64,000 nt of DNA from Aralia elata (taxonomy: Eukaryota > Streptophyta > Magnoliopsida > Apiales > Araliaceae): assembly GCA_034770075.1 (NCBI GenBank), contig CM068383.1, forward strand, positions 47,759,222 to 47,823,221, written 5' to 3'. Under the pieces are notes generated by a model, which worked only from the letters and a program-made list of their open reading frames with translations, searched no databases and had not been told where the DNA came from. The translations under genes were made by a program, and so were the position numbers. How positions within the stretch are numbered: the first letter of the stretch is position 1; each line of letters opens with the position of its first letter. Positions 10,635-21,912 of the stretch are shown one piece after another.

Positions 10635-12107
10635 GTGCCTTATCAGGCCATTTCGCATACAGAAACAGGAGGGAGAATCCAGTAGCAGCAACAGTTCGGG
10701 AGAAGAAGAAAAACAGCAAGAAAACAGCAAAAATTAAGAGAGAAAAGAGTGAGAAATAGTGAGAAATTGTACCCATTTTGTGAGACTACACCTCATATTT
10801 TATACTCTACTCAATACACAAATTCATACATATTATGGGGATCATTTGCAAGGTGAAGAATCCTTTGTTTTAGCATTTTGTTATACCATTTTTTCCAAGC
10901 TTTTTGTTATCCGAATTATCTTAAATGTAGTTTTCTTACATGTTATTGCGAAACCATGGATTAGGGACTATTAGTGAGGGTTCATCGGAATGAAATTCCC
11001 CCTAATAGCCCGATAATGTCCGTTTCGTGCAAATTTTAGCTATTACGGTAATGGGTCATTCGTAGTGTATTTCAATTGTTATTGTAAGATATCCTAGAGC
11101 ATTAGGCATACCACGTTTGTTTATTTACGTTGTATCCACTTTGCGGTTGTGCAACAAGTTCGGATGTGAGCCTAGGAACGCGATCCCGTGGTCCAAATCC
11201 GATGATGGACATTTTTGGATGTATGTAATTGGGTAGACGCATTCGTCATTGTAAATATGTAATCGTCGCGCCTTAAAACGATACCAAGTCGGAGGTCGGG
11301 TTTAAGGCCCCGAAATAGTGAAACTTGTGATTGTAAGCATTTGGGGTTATTTTGATGGTTTATATGCCCATGAATAGCCCCGACGCGTGGTTATGCTTAA
11401 TTGGATTTTGTGACACGAAATTGATTTCAAAGCTAAATGATAAGATTTTCATAAAATCAATCAAACTAGGCTATTAGCACCACGAGGCTAAATTTTGGAA
11501 ATGCTAATGAATGTCGATTCCTATTTAACGAGAAGGCTAAAGGAAAAATCGTTTTCAAACATCACAAAATGATTTTATAAAAATAAGTAACGTTTTATTA
11601 AATCTTTGTGCATAGGGTTAAAGAGATCCTAGAAGTTGCCCACCGTACTATTTACGAAAGCAACGTATAGATCTCGATTCCTATTTTGACGAAGGTTTAG
11701 AAAATTCTTGTTTTTGCCAAAACGACACCTAATGAAAATCTCATAAGTTTTTGACAATTAAAATCAAACCTTTCTCATAAAGCTTTCTCGTTAAGCCAAA
11801 TGACATTCTAAAGCATTCTCAAAAGAAAGCACGACTTTTCATCAAAACCCAAATGGTTTCTTCATGCAAACTCACCACGACATTCACATAGGCACACACA
11901 TACACACGCGCACATACACACACACATTCAAGAATTAAAGGATAGGAAAAGCATCAAGATTGCGGTAACCGTGTTTCACGGAAGTCGGGGGGTGCCTAAC
12001 ACCTTCCCCTCGCTTAAGTAAGCCCCCGAACTCTATGAATCTCGGTTCGCAGACCAATTAATTCGGAGTCACACATGAGCCAGCGATTTACAAAAAAATG
12101 AAACTCG

Positions 12108-12167
12108 GATGAGTTGGTACATCCATTTCAAATATACCAACTGGCGACTCTGGTTAATTAGCTCATC
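12108..12167 (+). other. U5 fold with internal copy of primer-binding site
   Basis: Outer stem GATGAG/CTCATC (12108-12113 with 12162-12167) encloses an inner hairpin TTGGTA/TACCAA and a single-stranded segment CTGGCGACTCTGG. The first 11 bases of the true primer site at 12298 (TGGCGACTCTG) recur here at 12142. The arrangement is kept in all six Tat LTRs of the window. Confidence 0.65.
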
Positions 12168-12297
12168 ATAAAAAACGATCTTTCAAAACCCCGTCGACAT
12201 TTATGCCGACCTTTTCCCCAAAATCACCTAATGAAAGGGCTAAAATTGGAAAGGGTAGCAATCACTAAAGAAAGCGATTCTTGCCGGCGTCGACAGC

Positions 12298-12315
12298 TGG
12301 CGACTCTGCTGGGGA
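12298..12315 (+). promoter_or_regulatory. Primer-binding site of D
   Basis: TGGCGACTCTGCTGGGGA, two bases after the LTR end. It fits the 3' end of an Arg-type tRNA, the primer reported for Tat/Ogre elements; the tRNA identity is from memory of the family. Confidence 0.75.
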
Positions 12316-13081
12316 CATTAGAGGGCTTAAGCCGCGTTCAAATCTTGATGCTATCCTATCCTTTAAGAATTCATGAATATGTATGTGCATGCGATATTTT
12401 GATCTTTTGTACTTTGGTTGTGTGAATGTGTGTGTTTGTCCAATAAATGAATATTTGAATGGAATGGCTTTATTTTAAAGAAATCATTTGCATACGGTGA
12501 GGACGATGAATGTGAATGTATGTTGAGAGAGTACCTCCTCCTGAGGCGAACCTGTCGGTTGCTTATTACTGGACTCGAAGGGGCTGCTCCCCGGAGATGG
12601 CTCAGGAAACGCACCACCCAAATCCGCTCCAATCGAAAGGACTCAGACGAGTAGATTGCGAAGATTTGAGGACCTTCATGCCGAAAAGCCCGTGAGAGTA
12701 ACCCTAGGATAGGTCAGCCTCAGATTAACCCGACGCAAGAAAAGTCTCTTCATGCCCTTTTACGTTCACACGTATAAATGTCATGATCCCATTCATATAT
12801 GCCTCCCTGTCTGTCAAGAGAAATTACTAACCTCTATGTTTTGCAGGGAACAGCTGGGGAAGCATAATAAAGTCATGTTTAACATTTGTTATTTGCATTA
12901 AAGGACTACTAACTTTCTGTTTTACAGGGAAAGATTAAAAAACCCAAAACACGAAAGTTACAGCTTTAGCATGCATCCATATCCTCTCATTGCCCAGGAC
13001 TAAACGTCGAACCGTTGTTTCTGTAGGATTGCTCCTCAAACACGTTCGCAATCTAAAAGGGCTCAAAACTCTACATCTGAA
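12316..13081 (+). other. Untranslated leader of D
   Basis: No sense gene. Positions 12488-12722 are strikingly conserved in E (33510-33745) and H (42338-42575) and include the hairpin GGGG-CTGCT-CCCC near 12580. A packaging or dimerisation role is an inference. Further on are three splice-acceptor-like sites: TTTTGCAGG (about 12839), TTTTACAGG (about 12919) and CTGTAGG (about 13021). H has equivalents of all three. Confidence 0.6.
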
Positions 13082-15020
13082 ATGGCTGATCTCCCACCTA
13101 CTAATCCTGGTGCCATATCTCGTGAGGAATTTGATGACTTTAAGAAACAGATGTTGGAGATGGCCATAATGCTGAAGGAGCAATTGATACCTAGACATGA
13201 TACACCTAAAGAGGATCCACCCCAACCTAAGGGCGAACCCGTCGTCCCAAAGGTCATTCCCATACCTAACAGGACAGTGATTACTATCCCAGAGGAAGGA
13301 GACACTGATGACCTGCGAAAGAAGATGAAACAAATGGAGGAAACTATCCAATCTCTGAAGGGCATAGGGTCCCTAGGCAGAGTTAATTACTCAGATCTTT
13401 GTGTCTTCCCCGGAACCAGATATCCGGAGAAATTTAAAATCCCTGAATTTGAGAAATACAATGGAAAGGGGGATCCTTATACACATCTGAAAATTTACAT
13501 TGGGGAACTGGGATCTTATGCCGAAGACGAAGGTCTAAGAATGCAATTATTTCAAAAGAGCCTGACGGGAGAGGCAAGAGTTTGGTATGCCCGATCCTAC
13601 AGGGGTCATCTAGAAAGGCAGAAAACAATCTTCCAGTACAGGTGCAGAGAGTGGGGCCATCCCAACAGCCCAACTTCACTGATCAGAGGGCGGAAGGGCG
13701 AAGGAGATTCGAGACCTCGTAAAGTCAAGTATTCACCCCACTCGGGGATCCTCTTGAGCGGATTTTAGCGGTATTGATAGCCCAAAAGAAGATAGTCGTT
13801 CCCAAAGAAATTAGCAAGGAAGGTTTCGGCCATCTGGTGGATCACCTGTTGGAGAGTGATGTAATATCATTTACAGATGACGATATCCCCAAGGAGGGAA
13901 GGAGGCATCGAAAACCGTTGCATATTGCGGTAATCTCCTCAGGTTATGTCATGAATGGGGTGCTGATTGATGGGGGATCGGCGTTGAATATCTGTCCCCT
14001 CAGTACATTGCAGAAGATGAACATCAATCCCAAGCGCCTACGGGCCAGTCATGTGGTGGTGCGAGCCTTCGATGGTTCCCGGAGGGATACAATTGGAGAG
14101 ATAGAATTGCCAGTGGAAATAGGACCTTGTACTTTTGATATCTCTTTCCAAGTCCTAGACATTGCGGCCAGTTATAACCTGTTATTGGGGAGGCCGTGGA
14201 TACACATGGCCGGGGCAGTTCCTTCCACGCTACACCAGCAAATCAAACTTATCATCGGCGGGAATCTGGTGACGATCTCAGCGGAGTGTGATGACCCTTT
14301 TCCTCCCAGGAATGGCCTGCCTGTGATTAATGTGGACGAGTCGGCGGCACCTGCCAGTTTTCAGGCGCTGGAAATCAGCACTCCCCACTACAGATGCCTG
14401 GGAACCCCAGCTGTGAAACCTAAGGTCTCTCCAGAACTTACCTTCGTTGCAAAGGAAATGATGAAAATGAAATTCCAGCTTGGACAGGGGTTAGGAAAAA
14501 GCAGTCAAGGAATCACCGAGCCCATTCAACTACCCCATCAGATAGGTAAAGCAGGGTTGGGATATCCTGAAGGCACAACACGGAGGCGCCGTCAAGACGC
14601 GACCCCGATTCGACTAGCTGGCAGTCCGGTGACCAAGGTCAACAATGAACAGGGGACTAGCGAGCCTGTGATTGAGTCAGGGGATGAAGAATTAACCCCC
14701 GCAAGTGATGAGTCGACCAAGAGGGAAAGTTTCCTACAGGAGGTCGCACAAAAGTTTGAAACCAGGTGCTATTTCCCCGGATAATTAACAAGCAATGAAG
14801 AGGGGACGGATGTTGTCACGCCACCGAGAGCCCAACAAGATGTGCCCGTCATCGATGGGGCAGGGCTAATTATTCCTGAAGAAGGTAGGAAGAGGGATTC
14901 AGGCGACGTAGCCGTAATCATCGGGGAAGTGTCCAATGTGAAGCCCCCTTTTATCCAGTGCATTTCATCTGACCTGACCGTCGACAATTGGACCATGAAA
15001 CCAGTGATATCCAAACAAGG
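13082..15020 (+). pseudogene. Deleted gag-protease of D, with G-patch
   Basis: Start MADLPPTNPG at 13082 matches H's MADL start. The gag matrix/capsid frame runs to GEARVWYAR (about 13592), where a deletion relative to H removes most of the capsid and shifts frame. A second deletion near 13795 removes the nucleocapsid zinc finger and linker. Protease is intact in 13774-14784 (VLIDGGSALNICPLSTL), followed by a G-patch-like glycine motif (GQGLGKSSQGI...GKAGLGY). A stop at 14782-14784 is followed by a short continuation to KQG at 15020, the splice donor. Gag builds the particle and protease cuts the polyprotein; this copy could not supply working Gag. Confidence 0.87.
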
Positions 15021-15185
15021 GTAAAACCCGACATCAGGATGGTAGACCCCAGAGGATGGGAGGATGAAGAAGTTTATTTTTGTTGTTTTGTATTTTGCAT
15101 AATTATGTCGTTTCTCCATGTTATCTAAAAATGTGATCGTTGTGGAAAATAACTTATATATGACAAGTATTTTGTTTCATGTCAG
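15021..15185 (+). other. Putative spliced intron between protease and RT (D)
   Basis: Donor AAGG|GTAAAA, acceptor TTTCATGTCAG|GTGTACC. Unspliced, the frame ends at TAA three bases into the intron. Spliced, CAAGG joins GTGTACC in frame (QGCTNLS). H has the same junctions. An intron here is known in Ogre elements; splicing in this copy is inferred. Confidence 0.75.
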
Positions 15186-17647
15186 GTGTACCAATTTGAG
15201 TAATCCTTGCCTAACAAACGGTCTTTCAAATTTGAATGATGATTATGATTTTGACATTGAGCTGGATTTCGATTTAATGGGCATTGAGCAAGACGAGACA
15301 GATTATGATGACGCGCCTGACGAGATCAAAGGATGGGTCGAGGATAAACCCAAACCCAACTTAGACCAAACCATCACTATAGATATCGGAACCCCTGACA
15401 AGCCAAAAGAACTCAAGATAGGGACGGACCTTACCCCTAGCCAGAAAGCAGAAATAACTGAGTTACTAAGCCAATATGAGGATGTCTTTGCCTGGTCTCA
15501 TGAGGATATGATCGGATTGTCCACCGACATTGTGGTACACCGGTTGCCCATCAAGGAGGGTTTCAGGCCTGTCAAGCAGAAACTAAGGAAGTTGAAACCT
15601 GAGTGGAGCTTAAAAGTGAAGGAAGAGATCATCAAGCAGTTCAGGGCGGGAATCATTATGGTGTCCACTTACCCAGAATGGCTGTTCAATGTAGTCCTAG
15701 TGGCTAAGCCTGGAGGGAAGGTGAGGGTATGTGTAGATTATAGAAATCTAAATAAGGCCAGTCTCAAGGATAACTTCCCGGTGCCTTTCATACACATCCT
15801 GGTGGATAACACAGCCCAGTACGAGATGTACTCTTTTGTTGATTGCTTTGCGGGGTATCATTAGATAATGGTGGCGGAAGAAGATCGGGAAAAGACCGCG
15901 TTCATGAAAGCTGTATTTTGATGGTGCCATGAATGCTGAGGGGGCAGGAGCCGGAGCAGTACTGGTCTCTATCACCGGAGAGCAATACCATGTGGCTACT
16001 AAATTGCAGTTCAGTAATTCAAACAATACAGCTGAGTACGAGGGGTGTATATTGGGACTCCGTTTTGCCCGCGATATGGGAGTGAAGAGGTTAGCGGTGT
16101 TTGGGGATTCAGAACTGGTAATCAGACAAGCGATCGGGGTGTACAACACTAAAGAGCTTCGGTTACTTCCATACCATCGTTGTGTTACCCAGTTGATGCA
16201 AGAGTTCGAAGATATCGCTTTCCGCCATATTCCCCGGGGACGGAATGATTTTGCGGATGCGTTGGCAACCCTGGCTTCCTTAATCCATATAATCAAAAGA
16301 AAAGATGTTCCACAGATTGAGATAGCAGTACAGAATACCCCGGCATACGAGGAACATGTTGCAGTATTATCAGACGAGGTGGTTATACCGGGGCAGCCTT
16401 GGTATCACGACATAAGGGAATATCTGAGGGATAGATCCATTCCCGACCAGGCAAGCCGAGCTGAGAGGATGAGAATTCAAAAGATGACAATTAAATTTTA
16501 CCTGAGTGGGGATTCACTCTACAAGAGGGATGCTGGGTTGGGACTGTTACAATGCGTAGATGAGGCACAGGCCCAAAGGATTATGAACGAAATACATGGT
16601 GGAGTGTGTGGCCCACACATGAGTGGACCGATGCCGGCCAAAAAGATCTTGAGAACGGGGCATTATTAGTTAACGCTGAAAGCCGACTGCGATGATCATG
16701 TCAAACGGTGTTACCAATGCCAAGCGCACGGTAATGTGATCCATACGCCTCCCAATGAACTGCACTTCATGACTTCTCCGTGGCCATTTTCAATGTGGGG
16801 AATGGATGTAATCGGACCGATAGAGCCCAAAGCAAGCAACGGTCACCGATTCATTTTTGTCATGATCGATTACTTCACCAAATGGGTAGAAGCAGCTTCT
16901 TTCCCCAAAGTAACTCAAGAGGTCATCGTCGGTTTCATCAGGAATAATGTCATTTGTCGATACGGGCAACCTGAGGTTTTGGTCTCCGACAATGCCAAGA
17001 ATTTGAACAATGCCCTCATGAAGGGATTATGCGACCAGTTTAAGATCAAACACCTTAATTCTGTCATTTACCGTCCTAAGATGAATGGGGCGGTGGAGGC
17101 TGCAAATAAGAACATCAAGAAGATCATGGCAAAAATGTCTGCTAATCATCGGGGATGGCCGGATCTGCTACCCCTCACCCTGCTAGCATATCGAACGTCA
17201 ACGCATACTTCTACAGGGGCAACCCCTTACGCTTTGGTGTATGGAATGGAGGCTGTTCTGCCAGTGGAGGTTGAGATGGCGTCCCTCAGAATATTGATCG
17301 ATACTCAGATAAGTGAGGAGGATTGGATGCAAAGTCGATACGACCAATTGGCCCTAATTGATGAAAAGAGGGTGGCTGCTGTTTGGCACGGTCAGTTATA
17401 CCAACAAAGGATCTCTCGATCATACGACAAAAAGATAAGACCTCGGAAGTTCAAGGAAAATGATTTGGTGCTAAAAAGAGTCATGCCTTGTCAAGACGAA
17501 GCCAAGGGGAAGTTCGCCCCGAACTGGGAAGGACCATTTGTGATTAAGAAAGTGCTATCCGGAGGAGCCCTCATATTGCAAGAAATGGATGGTGAGGTAT
17601 TCCCACAACCCCTCAATTCCGATTCGGTGAAACGGTTCTACGCTTGA
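15186..17647 (+). pseudogene. Deleted pol of D: RT N-terminus, aRNase H, integrase
   Basis: The segment CTNLSNPCLTNG...DLMGIEQDETDYDD leads into RT (KEGFRPVKQKLRKLKPEW, KVRVCVDYRNLNKAS, FVDCFAGYH). A TAG at 15862 and a deletion at about 15905 remove the RT catalytic YVDD, the thumb and the first RNase H, about 1 kb compared with H. What remains is the archaeal-type RNase H (GAGAGAVLVSITGEQ...NTAEYEGCILGLRFA...GDSELVIRQ), then integrase with zinc finger and D,D-35-E core (WGMDVIGP, VSDNAKN, GAVEAANKN). TAG at 16667-16669 breaks the zinc finger region. It ends at TGA 17645-17647 with no chromodomain. Confidence 0.9.
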
Positions 17648-18165
17648 ATCCTCAGTTCTCCTTTTTCTTTGAGGAACGAACTATGTAGGACCTGATCTCC
17701 CAACTTGTGGGGGTACGTAGGCAGCCATCATGGCGTGGTCCGATTCCTTAAAAAATAATAAATCCTTTCTCTAACCAAAAGAAAAACCAATTCCCAACAG
17801 CCAGAAAAAGCCTTCTTATACCCTCAAAACCTTCCCGATACTAGCCCTAATCAGATCCATCCCGAGTAACATAAACCTAGCCCAACCAAACAGTTAGCCA
17901 AAATCTAAGACTCAGTCTGATGAAATCGATAGGGTGTGCGGCAATATCTGTCCAATCTCCATCAAGACTTGAGAGGAGAAAGAAGGAAAAATGTCAAAAT
18001 CATGGTTAGCTGGATAAAATGAAGATCAAATGAAAGGCAACGATACGACAAAAAGGAAAATGACTAAATTTAAATGCATGTCTACATATATAAGTCATTT
18101 TGTTACAAGATTTCTCTTTCAATAACCGATGAAACTAACATAGTATATGCAGGAAATAAAACGAT
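17648..18165 (+). other. Spacer between pol and antisense gene 2 (D)
   Basis: A conserved segment at 17665-17745 (GAACGAACTA.GTAGGACCTGATCTCC and GGGGGTACGTAGGCAGCCATCATGGC) also follows H pol at 49825-49905. The rest is low-complexity A-rich sequence with no gene. It is the natural place for convergent transcript ends. Confidence 0.55.
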
Positions 18166-19731
18166 CTACAAATCTGAAACTAATTGAAGCAGGATGGATA
18201 AAGTGGTGGATAGATCTGAAGCATCAGCATCCCCTGCGATCTGCTGCCCCATCATGTCAATGCGATCCAGTAAAGCAGTGGCTCGGCTGACAGTCCCGGA
18301 ATGAGCATCTATAACTGCCCTGGTCTGAAATACAATGGTGTCCCTGTCAGCAATGGCAGCGTCTCTAGCCAGAATGGCGTCATCTCTCTTAGCAAGAGCG
18401 GCATCCCTCTCAGCTTCAGTAGTAATCAAGGCCAGGCGGAGTCGGGTATCCTCAGTGACCCGACTAGGGGCAGAATCAGCTGAGATGGAATGATCTGTGG
18501 TATCATCTGGGAAAATCACTCCAGAGTCATCAAAGGCTCCAGTCCGGCTTAAACCAACCATATCCGAGTCTCCGCGCAACCATTACACATAAGCGAATGT
18601 CTGGATGGGGCAACTGTCACTATACTCGGCAAGGATCCTGCGGGACCAAAGATCATATACCCGCGCCAGATCTCTCTCTGTCTAGGATGATATAAGGAAT
18701 CGGTAGTCGGTCGCGCCCGTGAAGAGGTGAAAGTCCTGTGCCTGATCAAACTGCCCCATAACCGTCAGGGGATGATAAGTCGTCACGCCCCTCAGGCCAG
18801 CAATAGGGATGAAATCCAGGTTGGGCACGTGAGTCAAGAAGCTCATAAAGGAGCAATAACCCGAGTAGACCAAGAGATGAAAAGGATCCTCAATAACCGA
18901 CAAAAATGATACCCAGGAGGCCGCATTAGTACAGCTCACGGGACAAAACGAAAACTGCGTGGCTATGTCATGGCTGAAACAAAACCCTTGGCGACGGAAA
19001 TGGCCTATGGGGCTGAGATGGCTCATAAACCACACGTACAGCAAAGTAGAGCTCCCTCTGAATACCCTGCCTCGGAAAGACTGACAGTATGAAGCTGACA
19101 TGTAGGTATCTGCCAATATCATGGGAAGAACGGTGTGATCCTCCTGAGGGGCTCTAACGGCCGCGACAACTCGCATATCCAACTGATCAGGTCCGGCTGG
19201 CAAGTACAAAACTGAAATGACACAGGCCATCAAAACGGCTACTCTCAAAGCACCCCAGCGCTCCTCAGACACGGAAAAATCACCAGAAAATAGGTGAAAA
19301 CTGTTGGGTGAGCCAAATCGGTCAATCAAGAAATGAAGGGGAACCAGATGGTCTGATGTGATCACCGATAACAAGACAGCCCTCCGCAAACCGTTGAAAG
19401 TCAAGAATTGACGGCGCATGGAACCAGCTGTAACCCTAGCACAAGGACCATCCAAAGGCAAGCCGGTGAAGCGAGCATACTCCTCGAGGGTGGGGGTCAG
19501 CTCTACTGTCCCTAACCTGAACACCTGACGGGCGGGGGCCCAATAGCTCAGAATACCATCCACAAAGCCCGCTGGCACCTGAAAGGATAACAAGGACCAA
19601 GAATGTCCCAAAAAGCCATCTGCGATAACCCTGTCGGCCGGCGATAAACTGTCCAACCAGCAGAGGAGACTGCCGACCAACCCTATGGGAGGAATGGAAT
19701 CCAAACGTACCACGACATCTGAAGACGACAT
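18166..19731 (-). pseudogene. Antisense gene 2 of D: DUF7745-like protein with coiled-coil tail
   Basis: One continuous minus-strand register of 522 codons starting MSSSDVVVRLDSIPP, interrupted by two stops (18684-18682 and about 18585-18583). The N-terminal ~300 residues resemble plant DUF7745 proteins: FRLGTVELTPTLEEYARFTGLP, then ILADTYMSASYC...GSSTLLYVWFMSHLSP. The last ~110 residues are Ala/Asp/Arg-rich heptads (TEAERDAALAKRDDAILARDAAIADRD), likely a coiled coil. TTTTTTCACAG directly precedes the ATG, so the start could also be a splice acceptor from gene 1. Extra antisense ORFs after pol are known in Tat-lineage elements. Function unknown. H retains only both ends of it. Confidence 0.8.
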
Positions 19732-19941
19732 CTGTGAAAAAATAGTATCAAAAAGACTGTACAGAGGTCATTCTCTATCCATAAATAAAAGCATGCATCG
19801 GACAGTTAATAGTAGAGCAATTGAATTTCATAAGGATAAAAAAAAACTGTGCATAAATAAATAAAAAGTTCAATACATAGTGCATGAAATGGAAAAGAAA
19901 TCTAAACAGGTGCAGGTACAAAAGCCATATCCTAGCCTAAT
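19732..19941 (-). other. Spacer between the two antisense genes
   Basis: 210 bp, A/T-rich, no gene. The left end carries the TATTTTTTCACAG acceptor-like sequence before gene 2. Confidence 0.5.
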
Positions 19942-21912
19942 CTAGTCAAAGGTTAGGTCATCCAAGAAGGCGGGATCCACGAACTGATCCCCTGGAGTCG
20001 TCGAAGTCGGAGGTCCAAAATTCATGTCAGGAATGTATGGCTGCGCTGTGGCATCAGATGAGCTCGGGCCTGTATCATAACTCGCACTGTCAGGATCGTA
20101 GGCGTAAGCATCCTCTAGGGTCCGGCCTAACACCCGAAGATATAGGGATAACTGCTCCACCTGGCGGGTCAGCGTGGCAATCTGCTCAGCGTGAGTGGGA
20201 CTCCGAATGCAGGCAGCCCAATCGGTCATCATCACCGAGCCAGGAACCATGTCTCCAAGAAAGAATGTGGCCCGAGTCTGAGGGCCGATGGTGCGGGGCA
20301 CCCACCAGATGCGAAAGGCCTCGCTCGTACTGGGACCAGTAGAAAGCATCCGGCCATCCTCCCCCGCGAGCATGATCTCCGAAGGCTGAGAATCCAACGG
20401 CCAGGAGGTAGTGAAAGGAAGGGAGTGCGGGATGCGGATCTCTCCAGTGACGCATCTGAATGCGCGCTCTCCCAGATACATCACCCAGCCCCCAACACTC
20501 TGCAGAGTAAGGCGGCGGGTGGAAAGTGCGAACTTCGGGCCAGAAGGATATCCATCAGTGAACCCCACAGCCAGATGCTCTGAAAGATAAGGAGTCCAGA
20601 CGACATCTGCAGCGGTGATCAGCTCCAGCTGAATGCGGCAGTGTGCAAAGCTGCCAGATACAGGGACCTCCTCCAAGGTGCTGTGATGCCATCACCGACC
20701 CCGGGGATAAGTGTCCAGGCCAAGAGTAGTGACAGGCCTCAGGCACGGAAGTCGCTCGTAGGCCCAGAACTGTGAACAGAAACAAGGAAAGGCATGAGTA
20801 ACCAACCAATGCAGAAAAGAGAAATGAAATGAAAGGAAGTACGGTAAGAAAAGAGGAAAAGAAGGCTCACCAGCAGAAAGTGGTAGAATCTGAGCCAAGC
20901 ATCTGTCTGACCCTCCGAGCGTATACGAAGACCGTGGAGGAAATAAGCAAATGTGAAGGACCCCCAGTCATAGTCGCTGATCCGGTCTACATCCCTGACA
21001 GCTCCGACGACGCTGAAATGAATGGTAGAGGAGTTGTTCCCTAGGAAACAACCCCTCATGATGGTCAGGAACAGACGTCGAAGCAGAATATCATGAGTGG
21101 TCCGATCTGCTGGGAATGGTGTCGCATATATGCCTCCAACAGCATCCACGGCCAAAGCTCCAGACCGAATGCTGCGGGCCTTGAAGACCCTGTCATCCGC
21201 AACAAAACCCAGTAAAAGTCTGACCTCTGCGGGAGTGATGTCAAGATCCAGAGGGACGCGGGATCCAGTGAACTCGATACCCATGATGTACCTCCAGTCC
21301 CAGGGAGTCAACACGACCTCACAGTCCAGAAGGTGAAGGGACTGGGTCTGGTGAAACCATCTCTCGGACAGAGCCCGTATATAACCCCAGGGGCACTGAC
21401 GGGGAATGATGGTGAAGAAGTGACGAAAGCCCCAGGAATCCACCACCGCTCGGTAATCGCTGTGCAAGGCGGTGTAGAGGGAGTAGATGTTGAACCAATT
21501 ACCCCTCGGCTGGGTGAACTCGGGCACCTGTGACAAAAAATGAATGGATCAGTCCAGATCTAAACAGAATTTGGGGAATGAGTTCAGAGGAGTACTTTAA
21601 GCATACCTCGTTAGCTACAAGAGATGCGGAGGGGTGACGACTGAGATCCCGACCCAACAGATCGGGTATCTGAATAGAGGCGCCAGATAGGGCGCGATGA
21701 GAGGAGGGAGCTGGTGTGCTAGAGGATGGCCCCTCTACCGCAGCGTCCGGAAGAACAGCCTCCTCAACATCGGGATGATCGGGCCGGATGACAGCCTCCG
21801 CCAGTCGGCGAGCCTGGCGAATCCGAGGTAAACCAGGGGCAGGCGCAGCCCTACGGCGGCGAACGCCCGAGGTCCGAGACGCAGTGGAGCTACTAGGAGT
21901 GTCAGGATCCAT
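19942..21912 (-). pseudogene. Antisense gene 1 of D: plant mobile domain protein, three exons
   Basis: Minus strand. Exon 1 is 21912-21607 (MDPDTPSSSTASRTSG, Pro/Ser/Arg-rich, disordered). Intron GTATGC...CACAG is 21606-21528. Exon 2 is 21527-20871 (VPEFTQPRGNWFNIY ... ALSERWFHQTQSLHLLDCEVVLTPWDWRYIMGI). Intron GTGAGC...CACAG is 20870-20770. Exon 3 is 20769-19942 (FWAYERLPCLRPVTT ... YLGERAFRC ... FDDLTFD-type acidic tail). Both introns are phase 0 and the exons total 597 codons. The RW...T.SLHL..CE...T..D...I.G pattern is that of the plant mobile domain (aminotransferase-like PMD). One stop, TGA at 20694-20692 in PRGR*WHH, is the only break seen. Another possible start is 21972. Function in the element is unknown. 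Confidence 0.82.

Larger units (their letters stand above)
10173..12295 (+). repeat. 5' LTR of D
   Basis: TGTAGACACC...GTCGACA, 2123 bp. U3 has palindrome clusters (10484-10505 and 10572-10634) and direct GGACTCGAG repeats (10530-10556). Further along are a CA-rich microsatellite (11893-11932) and the conserved U5 fold (12108-12167). Open frames across the LTR on both strands are not conserved as proteins and I do not call them. Confidence 0.93.

Noticed and set aside
10233..10685. Open frames of 100-150 codons in Tat LTRs, also at 23907-24403, 40018-40589 and 52673-53175
   Set aside because: Open on both strands and in several frames over the GC-richer U3; they change length between paired LTRs and contain the palindromes.
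12298..12315. tRNA gene at the primer-binding sites
   Set aside because: Only the 12-18 nt matching a tRNA 3' end are present; no cloverleaf follows.
19942..21912. Antisense gene 1 as an intact host gene into which D inserted
   Set aside because: It lies wholly inside D between pol and polypurine tract, and the companion gene 2 has a homologous remnant at the same place in H, so the module belongs to the element.
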